The position numbers and the translations under genes were made by a program. The notes under the pieces are model-generated. The model had not been told where the DNA came from, ran no database searches, and was given only the letters and a program-made list of their open reading frames with translations. Positions 18,864 through 27,213 of a stretch of 64,000 bases of DNA are shown piece by piece. Where the stretch lies: the NCBI RefSeq assembly GCF_000614205.1, contig NZ_BAKN01000012.1, positions 1 through 64,000 on the forward strand. The letters are read 5' to 3'. This DNA is from Hoylesella saccharolytica JCM 17484 (GTDB taxonomy: Bacteria; Bacteroidota; Bacteroidia; Bacteroidales; Bacteroidaceae). Numbering within the stretch: position 1 is the stretch's first letter; each line of letters begins with the position of its first letter.

Positions 18864-19838
18864 TTAGTGTTCGTCATGCGCCCTCCTGACGTCTATCACC
18901 TGGCCTGTATAATCAGAAACCAGCGTGCGAAGCGTAGCTTCTGCCACTTGTTGAGAGGGCAACAACGTGTTGTCGGGTTCTATTCCGAAGTTCTTTACAC
19001 GCATGGGGGTTTTCGTTCTTTCAGGATTAATGCAGTTGATACAGATGCCGTCGGCCTCCCATTCTTGTGCCACAGCCTGCACAAAGTTAACAATGGCTGC
19101 TTTGGTAGACGAGTAAATGCTGTAAAAAGCGCGACCGCGTGTATAAGAAGAAGAGGTAAAAAACACCAGTCGACCTTTGCTTTTACGCAGGAAGGGATAC
19201 GCTTCTAATGCCACATTCACTACCCCGAGGTAGTTGGTTTGTACGCTGTAAAGAATGGTTTCGTAGTCCATTGCTGTCAATGGCTCTTTATTGAGCAACC
19301 CGGCAGTGTTTACCACGTAGTCGATGTGTTTTTCCGCATCGACCACTTGGCGTATGGCAGCCGCTACATCTTCGCGTTTTCCCACATCAATACGGTTATT
19401 GCTCCGAGAAAAGTTATACACTTTTGCTCCCCGTTCGGTAAGCAGCTGTACTGTGTCTGCGCCGATACCGTAGCTTCCACCGAATACAATTGCCACCTTT
19501 CCGTTAAGATCTAATGTGCCCAAGTCAACATGTTCGGCCTCCGTGTTTTTAAGTTGGAAAAGCTTATCCAACATATATGTGTCTTCCTTGTACGTTAGTT
19601 TCATGTTACTTTCTTCGCCCATCACCACATAAATGGGCACTTGTGGCAGGTATTTCTTTACTACTCCGCAATCGTCGGTGGTTTTAAATGCCGGGTCGCC
19701 GAGTGCTTTTTCATACGCCTCGCGTATTACTTCGATAGCGAAGGCTTGTGGTGTTTGTCCGCGCCGAAGCCGGGAACGATCGGGAATAGCATGAATAAAA
19801 TCGCCTGCCACCTCAATAATAGTGTCGGCAGAAGGCAT
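18864..19838 (-). CDS. Ribulose-5-phosphate reductase-like SDR domain, C-terminal part of a split bifunctional gene
   Basis: 324 residues as an open frame. The first 90 or so complete the cytidylyltransferase domain (AMPSADTIIEV, RRGQTPQAF), so this is the remainder of the gene at 19841-20242 in the -1 frame. The rest is a short-chain dehydrogenase: cofactor loop VFGGSYGIGAD near residue 115 and catalytic Ser/Tyr/Lys in SSSYTRGRAFYSIYSSTK. The fused order (nucleotidyltransferase then SDR) matches the bifunctional CDP-ribitol synthases such as Haemophilus Bcs1/Acs1, which make CDP-ribitol for polymer decoration. Ribitol as product is inferred from that family. The frame joins the upstream part at an A6 run on the coding strand. 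Confidence 0.85.
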   Translation of the reverse strand: MPSADTIIEVAGDFIHAIPDRSRLRRGQTPQAFAIEVIREAYEKALGDPAFKTTDDCGVVKKYLPQVPIYVVMGEESNMKLTYKEDTYMLDKLFQLKNTEAEHVDLGTLDLNGKVAIVFGGSYGIGADTVQLLTERGAKVYNFSRSNNRIDVGKREDVAAAIRQVVDAEKHIDYVVNTAGLLNKEPLTAMDYETILYSVQTNYLGVVNVALEAYPFLRKSKGRLVFFTSSSYTRGRAFYSIYSSTKAAIVNFVQAVAQEWEADGICINCINPERTKTPMRVKNFGIEPDNTLLPSQQVAEATLRTLVSDYTGQVIDVRRAHDEH

Positions 19839-19840
19839 AG

Positions 19841-20242
19841 CTACGTCGATGGCGGTATGTTTTTTAGGGCTTCAAGTACATCGTTGAGAATGCGCTGACT
19901 GAGTAATGGTCGCACGGCATCGTGGAAAATGAGATTTACCGCCTCGTTGTCGTAGGCCTGAATGGCCGACAAACTCGATTCGTATCGTTCGTTTCCACCT
20001 TTCAGAATACGCTTTACTTTCTTCCACCCGTTCTTTAAAACGATGCTTTCGATATCTGAGATGAGCAATGGATTGCTTACAATAGCAATTTCGTCAATGC
20101 CTTTATTGCGCTCGAAAACGTCAATAGTGTGCTCGATAACCATTTTACCTGCTACCTTAAAAAATTGTTTGGGCATTGATATGCCGGCCCTTTGTCCTAT
20201 GCCGCCTGCCAAAATAACGGCTATGTTATGTTTTTTTATCAT
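19841..20242 (-). CDS. IspD/TarI-like cytidylyltransferase, N-terminal part of a split bifunctional gene
   Basis: 133 residues ending at TAG 19841-19843. The N-terminus has the nucleotide-binding motif AVILAGGIGQRAG and the lysine of PKQFFKVAG; FHDAVRP follows near residue 107. The next conserved part of the enzyme is found in the -1 frame of the downstream ORF. At the junction the coding strand reads CTA AAA AAC in frame (19867-19859); reading on in the -1 frame gives a continuous protein of about 459 residues, the usual size of the fused enzyme. A missing A in the homopolymer explains the break equally well. A 66-bp duplicated promoter repeat lies just upstream. Confidence 0.85.
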   Translation of the reverse strand: MIKKHNIAVILAGGIGQRAGISMPKQFFKVAGKMVIEHTIDVFERNKGIDEIAIVSNPLLISDIESIVLKNGWKKVKRILKGGNERYESSLSAIQAYDNEAVNLIFHDAVRPLLSQRILNDVLEALKNIPPST

Positions 20243-20251
20243 GTCTTTAAC

Positions 20252-20383
20252 TGTTAGTAGGCTTGTTAATGCAGGTTGCAGCTTTATTCCGAGTATAGCC
20301 TGCTTTATGCAAAAGTAGTACCAATGAGCGAAGTGAAAATTGGTTTTCAGACTTCAGAGTGCAGCCTACTTCATGCAAAAGTA
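20252..20383 (-). promoter_or_regulatory. Tandem 66-bp promoter-bearing repeat upstream of the CDP-ribitol synthase gene
   Basis: On the minus strand TACTTTTGCAT occurs at 20383 and again at 20317, exactly 66 bp apart, each followed by AAGYAGGCT and CACTC/TACTCGG-type sequence; both contain a TAnnTTTG -7 box. The first copy also has GAAAACCAATTTTC and TTCGCTCATTGG. The second copy is shortened and is followed by TGCATTAA. The same unit, with the same 66-bp step, lies upstream of gdhA at 38776-38915. Confidence 0.8.
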
Positions 20384-20634
20384 CAATTATTTCTTTTTAT
20401 TTTAGCGTGAACGTTAGTATAAGAGATGATGTTAGCCAAACCTATGTGGTATTTTCATCGTGCTTAACGGCATGAAGATATCGTATTTCTAATTGAAAGA
20501 AATGATTATCCATCACCGTCTTATATATAAATAAGGTGTATGCACTTGTACTCAACATAGCTTTGATTGCAAGTGTGTACACCTAACGCCACAAGTAAAT
20601 AAGGGGAATGTACTTACTTTTCTGATCAAAAAGC

Positions 20635-20665
20635 TTGCAGCACACTTATAATTGCAGTAATTTTG
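20635..20665 (+). promoter_or_regulatory. Promoter for fhs
   Basis: TTG (20635-20637), 20 bp and TAATTTTG (20658-20665) fit the Bacteroidetes consensus, about 28 bases upstream of the start codon. The 240 bases to the left are AT-rich and hold two loosely similar segments (AATAAGGTGTATGCACTTGTA and AATAAGGGGAATGTACTTAC) of unknown meaning. Confidence 0.65.
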
Positions 20666-20693
20666 GCTCACAATTATAACTCTACATTACATC

Positions 20694-22361
20694 ATGAAGA
20701 CAGATTTTGAAATCGCCCGCGAGGCAAAACTGCTACCTATTGAAAAGATTGCACAAGGTATCGGCGTGGAAACCGAAGCTCTTGAGCCCTACGGTAAGTA
20801 TATGGCAAAGGTTCCTTACAGCCTTATTGACAACGATAAGGTAAAACGGTGCAACCTTATCCTGGTAACTTCTATCACCCCCACCAAAACAGGTAATGGT
20901 AAAACAACGGTTAGTGTGGGACTGGCATTAGGCATGAACCGCATCGGAAAGAATGCTGTGGTGGCCTTGAGAGAACCTTCTCTGGGGCCATGTTTCGGTA
21001 TGAAAGGAGGCGCGGCAGGTGGTGGCTACGCCCAAGTACTACCTATGGAGAAAATCAATCTTCATTTTACAGGCGATTTTCATGCCATTACTTCGGCCAA
21101 TAACATGATTTCGGCGCTACTCGATAACTATATCTATCAGCATCAGAACGATGGTTTCGGCATGCGCGAGGTGTTGTGGCGGCGTGTGCTTGACGTAAAC
21201 GATCGTAATCTGCGCAATGTTATCACGGGTTTGGGAAGCAAAACCGACGGCATTATTAGCCAGAGTGGATTTGATATTACGCCGGCTTCAGAGATTATGG
21301 CGATATTCTGTCTGGCCAAAGACGAAGACGATTTGCGGCGCCGTATCGAGAATATACTCTTGGGAATTACGCTTGACGGAAAGCCGCTCACTGTAAAAGA
21401 TCTCGGTATAGCAGGTGCTATCGTGGCTATTTTACATGATGCCATTCATCCCAACCTTGTTCAAACCACAGAAAATACGCCGGCTTTTATTCATGGCGGA
21501 CCGTTTGCCAATATCGCACACGGCTGCAATAGTCTGTTGGCAACAAAACTTGCGATGACCTTTGGCGATTATTGTATCACCGAAGCAGGCTTCGGCGCCG
21601 ATTTGGGAGCAGAAAAATTCTTCGATATTAAATGTCGCAAAGCAGGCATTTCGCCTAAACTCACCGTTTTGGTTGCCACTGCTCAGGCGCTGAAAATGCA
21701 CGGAGGAGTAGATATCAACGAGATAAAGCAGCCTAATGTCGAAGGTGTGCGTCGTGGATTGGCCAATATGGATAAGCACATTGCCAACATGCAAGCTTTC
21801 GGACAAACAGTGGTGGTGTGTCTAAACCGCTTTGCCGATGATACCGACGAAGAGTTAGCAGTAGTTAGTCAGCATTGTAACGAGCTGGGCGTGGGCTTTG
21901 CACTCAACACTGCTTTTGGTGAAGGAGGAAAAGGAGCCGAAACTTTTGCCCGATTGGTAACAGATACCATTGAGCAAAATCCGTCACAACCGCTGCGTTT
22001 GATGTACGATGACAGCGACGATATAGAAACCAAAGTGCGTAAGGTTGCACAGCAAATATATGGTGCAGACAATATTATGCTGAAGCCCGCAGCCCAAAAG
22101 AAGCTGGCGCGAATTAAAGAATTAGGCTTCGAGCATTTCCCCGTTTGCATCGCCAAAACCCAGTATTCGTTCTCTGAAGATGCCAAAGCCTACGGTATGC
22201 CCACTGGTTTCGATATCACCATTCGCGACTTTGTAATTAACGCCGGTGCCGAAATGATTGTCGCTATTGCAAGCGAAATTATGCGAATGCCCGGACTTCC
22301 GAAGCAGCCGCAAGCTCAACGCATAGATGTTATTAACGGCGTTATTGAGGGATTATCATAA
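20694..22361 (+). CDS. fhs: Formate--tetrahydrofolate ligase
   Basis: 555 residues, the full family length. It joins formate to tetrahydrofolate using ATP, giving 10-formyl-THF for purine and one-carbon metabolism. The P-loop is [11 protein letters not shown] near residue 65, followed by the highly conserved [23 protein letters not shown] block cut here only by its natural sequence and by [27 protein letters not shown] later in the protein is also family-specific. Monocistronic: its own promoter is upstream and a strong terminator follows 50 bases after the stop. Confidence 0.97.
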   Translation: MKTDFEIAREAKLLPIEKIAQGIGVETEALEPYGKYMAKVPYSLIDNDKVKRCNLILVTSITPTKTGNGKTTVSVGLALGMNRIGKNAVVALREPSLGPCFGMKGGAAGGGYAQVLPMEKINLHFTGDFHAITSANNMISALLDNYIYQHQNDGFGMREVLWRRVLDVNDRNLRNVITGLGSKTDGIISQSGFDITPASEIMAIFCLAKDEDDLRRRIENILLGITLDGKPLTVKDLGIAGAIVAILHDAIHPNLVQTTENTPAFIHGGPFANIAHGCNSLLATKLAMTFGDYCITEAGFGADLGAEKFFDIKCRKAGISPKLTVLVATAQALKMHGGVDINEIKQPNVEGVRRGLANMDKHIANMQAFGQTVVVCLNRFADDTDEELAVVSQHCNELGVGFALNTAFGEGGKGAETFARLVTDTIEQNPSQPLRLMYDDSDDIETKVRKVAQQIYGADNIMLKPAAQKKLARIKELGFEHFPVCIAKTQYSFSEDAKAYGMPTGFDITIRDFVINAGAEMIVAIASEIMRMPGLPKQPQAQRIDVINGVIEGLS

Positions 22362-22411
22362 CCCGGAAACGTCAAAGGGCCTGATACTGAAATTCATTGG
22401 GCTTATGCAAG

Positions 22412-22453
22412 GATACGGATTATCGTTTGGCGTATAATCCGTATCTTCTTTTT
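22412..22453 (+). terminator. Intrinsic terminator after fhs
   Basis: Perfect 12-bp stem GATACGGATTAT with ATAATCCGTATC, a 10-nt loop, then TTCTTTTT. Confidence 0.85.
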
Positions 22454-22512
22454 ATGCCCCAAACACTACGTCATCACAATTAGGTAAAGGTCAAATTCAT
22501 CCTTATTAGGTA

Positions 22513-22543
22513 TTGTACATCCTTTCGTAAACCTTTACATTTG
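22513..22543 (+). promoter_or_regulatory. Promoter for the TonB-dependent receptor
   Basis: TTG (22513-22515), 20 bp and TACATTTG (22536-22543) lie about 35 bases upstream of the receptor's ATG. Confidence 0.65.
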
Positions 22544-22576
22544 CACCATATTTAACTTAAATACTTAAAAAGAATA

Positions 22577-23602
22577 ATGAATAGAAAACAAAAACACAAC
22601 AGAAGAAATTACAAATATGCGTTCGTCGCTTTTATGATGTGCCTGCTCTACCTGCCGGTTACGTTACGGGCAGAGAATGATGTTCGTGAAAAAAACGGGG
22701 CTAACCTATCCGGACGAGTGGTTGATGAGAAAACGCAGCAGCCCATTATGCATGCCAATATATTGATAAAAGGTACAGTGAGAAACGCTACTACTGATGC
22801 AGAAGGTCGCTATCTGATGCAAAATCTGCCGGTGGGAGTGTTTCAATTAGAGGTGCGTATGGCGGGTTATCGAACGCAACGGCAAGAGGTGGTAACCGAG
22901 CCGAATCATACATGTGAGCAGAACTTTGAACTAAAACAAGATGAAATTGCACTCGACGAGGTGGTGGTATCTGCCAATCGCGGTATGACACTGCGCTGCG
23001 AATCGCCTGTTATTGTTAATATTCTTGACGGAAAAATCTTTGATTTAACCCATTCGCCTACTTTGATGCAGGGGCTTAACTTTCAGCCCGGTGTTCGCAC
23101 TGAAGATAATTGCACCAATTGTGGCTTCTCACAGGTTCGCATCAACGGTCTCGATGGACATTATTCGCAAATATTGGTCGACTCACGGCCTGTCTTTACC
23201 GCTCTACAAGGTATCTACGGACTGGAACAAATTCCTGCCAATATGGTCGAACGGGTAGAGATTGTGCGCGGCGGAGGTTCTGCTTTGTTTGGTGCATCGG
23301 CTATTGGCGGCACCATTAATATCATTACCAAAGAGCCTTCGACTAATTCGGCAGAGCTTGAACATACATTAACCGGCAGCGGAACATCGTTCGACAACAA
23401 CACAACAGGTAATGTTTCGGTGGTGACCGACAACAATAAAGCTGGTTTTTATGCGTATGGACAAAGTCGACATCGCAATGGTTACGACCGCGATGGAGAC
23501 GGATATACCGACCTACCCACGCTCGATAACAAGATGCTGGGGTTGAGTACGTTTTTTAGACTTACCGATTATTCGAAGTTGTCGGCCAAGTATAATGGCT
23601 GA
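22577..23602 (+). CDS. TonB-dependent receptor, N-terminal fragment (frameshifted gene)
   Basis: 341 residues to a premature TGA at 23600-23602. After a signal peptide (MCLLYLPVTLRA) comes a carboxypeptidase-regulatory-like domain (LSGRVVDEKTQQPIMHANILIKG region, residues 44-120), then the plug domain with RINGLDGHYSQILVDSRPV and the characteristic ANMVERVEIVRGGGSALFG near residue 220. Two cysteines in DNCTNCGF occur early in the plug. The barrel starts before the stop. The frame resumes as KEFRRGGNN one base back, so one base is missing near 23597-23602. Repaired across 22577-25076 the receptor would have about 833 residues. The substrate is unknown; no SusD partner follows, which argues for iron, cobalamin or another small ligand rather than glycans. 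Confidence 0.88.
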   Translation: MNRKQKHNRRNYKYAFVAFMMCLLYLPVTLRAENDVREKNGANLSGRVVDEKTQQPIMHANILIKGTVRNATTDAEGRYLMQNLPVGVFQLEVRMAGYRTQRQEVVTEPNHTCEQNFELKQDEIALDEVVVSANRGMTLRCESPVIVNILDGKIFDLTHSPTLMQGLNFQPGVRTEDNCTNCGFSQVRINGLDGHYSQILVDSRPVFTALQGIYGLEQIPANMVERVEIVRGGGSALFGASAIGGTINIITKEPSTNSAELEHTLTGSGTSFDNNTTGNVSVVTDNNKAGFYAYGQSRHRNGYDRDGDGYTDLPTLDNKMLGLSTFFRLTDYSKLSAKYNG

Positions 23603-24069
23603 AAGAGTTTCGGCGGGGTGGTAACAACTTATATCTCCCACCTCACGAGGCCAATATTGCCGAACAAATAGAGCATGTTATCAACGGAGGAAGCCTTGCT
23701 TACGACCTTTTTTCAGCGAAAGGGAAGGGGCATCTCAACGCTTATTTCTCGTTTCAAAACGTAGATAGAAAGAGTTATTACGGAGGATTGGGCGAACTAT
23801 CTAGCGCAGCTGATGGACTGAAGGCTCTGAATGAGGCTTATAAGCTGGGGCTTAGTCTTGATATGAGCGAAGAAGACATTGCCAAACTGCCTGCCGACCA
23901 GCAGCAAACGTTGGCCGATGCGCAGCTTACGATAAGGCACAACGTGCTTATAACGTTACGCACAATATCAATTATATTGCCGGCGCACAATACATTCATA
24001 ACTTCGATCGCTTGCTTTTTATGCCGTCAAATCTCACTTTGGGTGCTGAATACAGCAGCGACAAAATAA
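23602..24069 (+). pseudogene. TonB-dependent receptor, middle barrel fragment
   Basis: The frame starting AAA GAG TTT CGG at 23602 continues the barrel (KEFRRGGNNLYLPPHEAN, then SAKGKGHLNAYFSFQNVDR) up to about 23930, where the homologous reading moves again by one base. A GTG/TTG-type start within it would be an artefact. After 23935 this frame is out of register and ends at 24069. Confidence 0.75.
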
Positions 24070-25076
24070 AAGACCGGTCGTTGGGCTATAACAGTGTGAT
24101 GGAACAACGTGTGCACATTGCCGGAATGTTTTTTCAAAACGAGTGGAAAAACAGTCATTGGGGTATTCTTTTGGGTGGACGGATAGACAAACATAACCTG
24201 ATTGCCCATCCGATATTTAGTCCGCGTGTAAACTTACGTTATAATCCGTTGTCCAATATCAATCTGCGCCTTACCTATGCGGGTGGATTTCGGGCTCCGC
24301 AGGCATTTGATGAAGACCTGCATACTAAAATATCGGATGGCGACAGGGTAAAAATTATTCTGTCGCCCAAGCTGAAAGAGGAGCGCTCGCATAGTTTCAG
24401 TGCGTCAGCAGACCTGTATAAAAGCTTTGGAACCGTACAAACCAATCTGCTGATTGAAGGGTTTTATACGCGCCTGAACGATATGTTTGCCACCCGCAAA
24501 CTGGATGAAAGTATTCGTATTGACGGTGCTCGGGTAGAAGAACGTTATAATTCGAACGGTGCAGAGGTGTACGGATTGAATCTCGAAGGCAAACTTTCGC
24601 TCTCTTCGCAAGTGCAACTGCAAGCAGGATTTACTTGGCAAAAGAGCCAATATCGCGTTCCGGAGGAGTGGGATGAGGATGCTGCGCCTAATGATAAAAC
24701 CACCAAAAATCTGCTGCGTACACCTGATACGTATGGTTATTTCACACTCAACCTGCGCCCCCTGACCGACTTTTCGGTGGCGTTATCGGGCGTTTATACC
24801 GGCAGAATGTTTGTACCGCATCCTAAAGGGGGCAGCGAGCGCACCCAAACTTATTCGATTATCGAACATACACCTTCGTTCTTTACGCTGAATATGAAGC
24901 TGGGTTACGACTTTAATCTTTATAAACAAATAAAACTGCAGGTAAATGCGGGTATTCAAAACCTGTTTGATGCCTATCAGAAAGACCTTGACAAAGGTCC
25001 TAATCGTGCATCGGATTATGTTTATGGGCCCAATCAACCGCGTAGTATCTTTATGGGTGTAAAGATTTCGTATTAA
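24012..25076 (+). CDS. TonB-dependent receptor, C-terminal barrel fragment
   Basis: 354 residues in the third frame of the same receptor. Coding similarity begins upstream of the ATG, with DKAQRAYNVTHNINYIAG read from about 23932. It contains typical barrel strands (FRAPQAFDEDLHTK near the FRAP motif of these receptors, VQLQAGFTWQKSQY) and ends in SIFMGVKISY, with a terminal aromatic residue as expected for an outer-membrane barrel. As it stands it has no signal peptide or plug and could not function alone. No second signal for independent expression was seen. Confidence 0.85.
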   Translation: MLFMPSNLTLGAEYSSDKIKDRSLGYNSVMEQRVHIAGMFFQNEWKNSHWGILLGGRIDKHNLIAHPIFSPRVNLRYNPLSNINLRLTYAGGFRAPQAFDEDLHTKISDGDRVKIILSPKLKEERSHSFSASADLYKSFGTVQTNLLIEGFYTRLNDMFATRKLDESIRIDGARVEERYNSNGAEVYGLNLEGKLSLSSQVQLQAGFTWQKSQYRVPEEWDEDAAPNDKTTKNLLRTPDTYGYFTLNLRPLTDFSVALSGVYTGRMFVPHPKGGSERTQTYSIIEHTPSFFTLNMKLGYDFNLYKQIKLQVNAGIQNLFDAYQKDLDKGPNRASDYVYGPNQPRSIFMGVKISY

Positions 25077-25130
25077 GCTTTCATCATCTTACAAACCCGC
25101 CAACAGCCATCGCCCTCTCGCTACCCGTTA

Positions 25131-25162
25131 TTTGGAAAAGCCTTTCTCTTTTGTTATCTTTG
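25131..25162 (+). promoter_or_regulatory. Promoter for the dxs-like gene
   Basis: TTTG (25131-25134), 20 bp and TATCTTTG (25155-25162), 38 bases before the ATG. One of the best matches to the Bacteroidetes consensus in the window. Confidence 0.8.
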
Positions 25163-25199
25163 TAACTTTAACGACAAGATAACAACGAGAGGTAAAAAG

Positions 25200-26951
25200 A
25201 TGTATATTGAAAAGATTCATTCGCCCAAAGATTTAAGGGAATTAAAAGTAGAAGAACTGAATGCCGTTGCAAAAGAAGTGCGCAACGCTGTGTTGTATCG
25301 TGTGAGCCGGCATGGCGGACATGTGGGGCCCAATCTAGGTGCAACAGAAGCTACAGTGGCGTTGCATTATGTGTTTAACACGCCCGAAGACAAGGTGGTT
25401 TTCGACGTGTCGCACCAGAGTTATCCGCATAAAGTGCTCACGGGACGTGCCAAGGGCTTTATCGACGACAATGAGATGGACGCTGTTTCAGGATATAGCT
25501 CGCCGTTAGAGTCGCCTGTTTACGACAATTTTGAGATAGGGCACACCTCTACATCCATCGCTTTGGCCACCGGTTTGCAGAAAGCTCGCGACATACTTGG
25601 CGGCAAAGAAAACGTTATTGCCTTTATCGGCGATGGCAGTTTGAGCGGCGGAGAGGCATTCGAAGGATTGGATACAGCAGCTGAAATAGGAACTAACATC
25701 ATCATTGTGGTCAACGATAACGAAATGAGTATTGCAGAAAACCACGGTGGACTGTATCAGAATCTGAAGCTTTTACGCGATACTGGCGGAACAGCAGAGC
25801 TGAATTTCTTTAAAACTTTCGGCTTCGATTATCATTATTTGGAAAACGGGCATGACGTCGAAGCACTGGTTTCGCTTTTTCAAAAGGTAAAAGATATACC
25901 CCGCCCCACGGTTGTTCACATCCACACAGAGAAGGGACACGGCTACGCTCCCGCTGTAAGCGATAAAGAATCGTGGCATTATCACATGCCGTTTGACCTT
26001 GCTACGGGTAAGCTGATCAATGAAGAAAGCGGTGAGTACATACCCGCTATGTTGGGTCAGTTTCTTTTCAACGAGATGAAAAATGACCCCAAGTTGGTTG
26101 CATCTCTGCCGGCGTACCGATGGCGTTGGGCTTTTCGCGAAATGCGTAAACAAATGGGCAAACAACACATCGATGTGGGTATTGCAGAAGAAGAAGCTGT
26201 GGCGTTGGCATCAGGTATGGCGAAGCGCGGCGCACGCCCTGTTTTCACCACTTACGCCACTTTTTTGCAGCGCACTTACGACCAGCTGGCACAAGACCTC
26301 TGTGTAAACGGAAACCCTGCGGTTATCAATGTGCTGGGCGCATCTATCTTTGGAATGAACGATTTTACGCATATCTGCTTCTTTGATATTCCCTTGTTCA
26401 GTCACATTCCCAATCTGGTGTATCTCGCACCCACCACTTTCGAAGAACTCATCGCGATGGAACGCTGGGCCATTCGGCAAGAAAGCTACCCCGTTGCCAT
26501 ACGTGTGCCTGCCGGACCGGTGGCTCATAGCAACGAAAAATACGACGAAGACTATACCGAACTTAATCGTTTCACGGTATCAAAAACGGGTTCTGAGGTG
26601 GCAGTTATTGCCGTGGGAAGTTTCTTCCAGAAAGGTGAAGCTGTTGTAAGGCTGCTTTCCGAGCACGGCATCAACGCCACATTGATTAATCCCCGCTACC
26701 TCTCAGGCGTCGACGAAGCACTGCTCGAAGGGTTAAAAGCCGGCCATCGCGTGGTGGCAACCCTCGAAGACGGAAGTATTGACGGCGGTTCTGGCGAACG
26801 CATAGCCCGTTTTTACGGCCCATCGGATATGAAAGTGCTTAACTTTGGCGTAAAAAAGGCACTCTACGACCGTTACGATGTGCAGCAACTAATGGCAGAC
26901 AACCGTCTTACAGATGCACAAATCGTAGAAGATATTTTATCGATTGTATAA
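25200..26951 (+). CDS. 1-deoxy-D-xylulose-5-phosphate synthase-like protein (short paralog)
   Basis: 583 residues against about 620-640 for standard Dxs. Thiamine-diphosphate binding is shown by GDGSLSGGEAFEGLD with NDNEMSIAEN about 30 residues later, and the transketolase pyrimidine domain (EEEAVALASGMAKRG) and C-terminal domain follow. Near the N-terminus it reads GGHVGPNLGATEATVALHYVFNTP where ordinary Dxs has GGHLxSSLGxVELTVALHYVF, and SHQSYPHKVLTGR where Dxs has GHQAYPHKILTGR. It therefore belongs to a Dxs-like side branch. It may make deoxyxylulose phosphate for isoprenoids or thiamine, or use another aldehyde acceptor; sequence alone does not decide. Monocistronic between a promoter and a terminator. 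Confidence 0.82.
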   Translation: MYIEKIHSPKDLRELKVEELNAVAKEVRNAVLYRVSRHGGHVGPNLGATEATVALHYVFNTPEDKVVFDVSHQSYPHKVLTGRAKGFIDDNEMDAVSGYSSPLESPVYDNFEIGHTSTSIALATGLQKARDILGGKENVIAFIGDGSLSGGEAFEGLDTAAEIGTNIIIVVNDNEMSIAENHGGLYQNLKLLRDTGGTAELNFFKTFGFDYHYLENGHDVEALVSLFQKVKDIPRPTVVHIHTEKGHGYAPAVSDKESWHYHMPFDLATGKLINEESGEYIPAMLGQFLFNEMKNDPKLVASLPAYRWRWAFREMRKQMGKQHIDVGIAEEEAVALASGMAKRGARPVFTTYATFLQRTYDQLAQDLCVNGNPAVINVLGASIFGMNDFTHICFFDIPLFSHIPNLVYLAPTTFEELIAMERWAIRQESYPVAIRVPAGPVAHSNEKYDEDYTELNRFTVSKTGSEVAVIAVGSFFQKGEAVVRLLSEHGINATLINPRYLSGVDEALLEGLKAGHRVVATLEDGSIDGGSGERIARFYGPSDMKVLNFGVKKALYDRYDVQQLMADNRLTDAQIVEDILSIV

Positions 26952-26986
26952 GGTATAAGTCCATAAAATATCCTGTATAAACTAAT

Positions 26987-27024
26987 CCCCGAAAGCTTTT
27001 GTACAGCTTTCGGGGACATTTTTT
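26987..27024 (+). terminator. Intrinsic terminator after the dxs-like gene
   Basis: Perfect 11-bp stem CCCCGAAAGCT with AGCTTTCGGGG, 7-nt loop, then ACATTTTTT. Confidence 0.88.
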
Positions 27025-27213
27025 GATACATTATTCACGTTTACATGTACAAAGCAAATAGGATGATACCACGCTTATAAAGCCCAAAAGTGCAAATTGA
27101 TTTACACGTACAGTACTTGTCACTGTCCCCATCAAGGCTTACTTCGTTATCGGTTGTATCGAATAATGCGCTATAGTTGTCAATTGTCAACTATCAATTT
27201 TAATTATCGTTTC

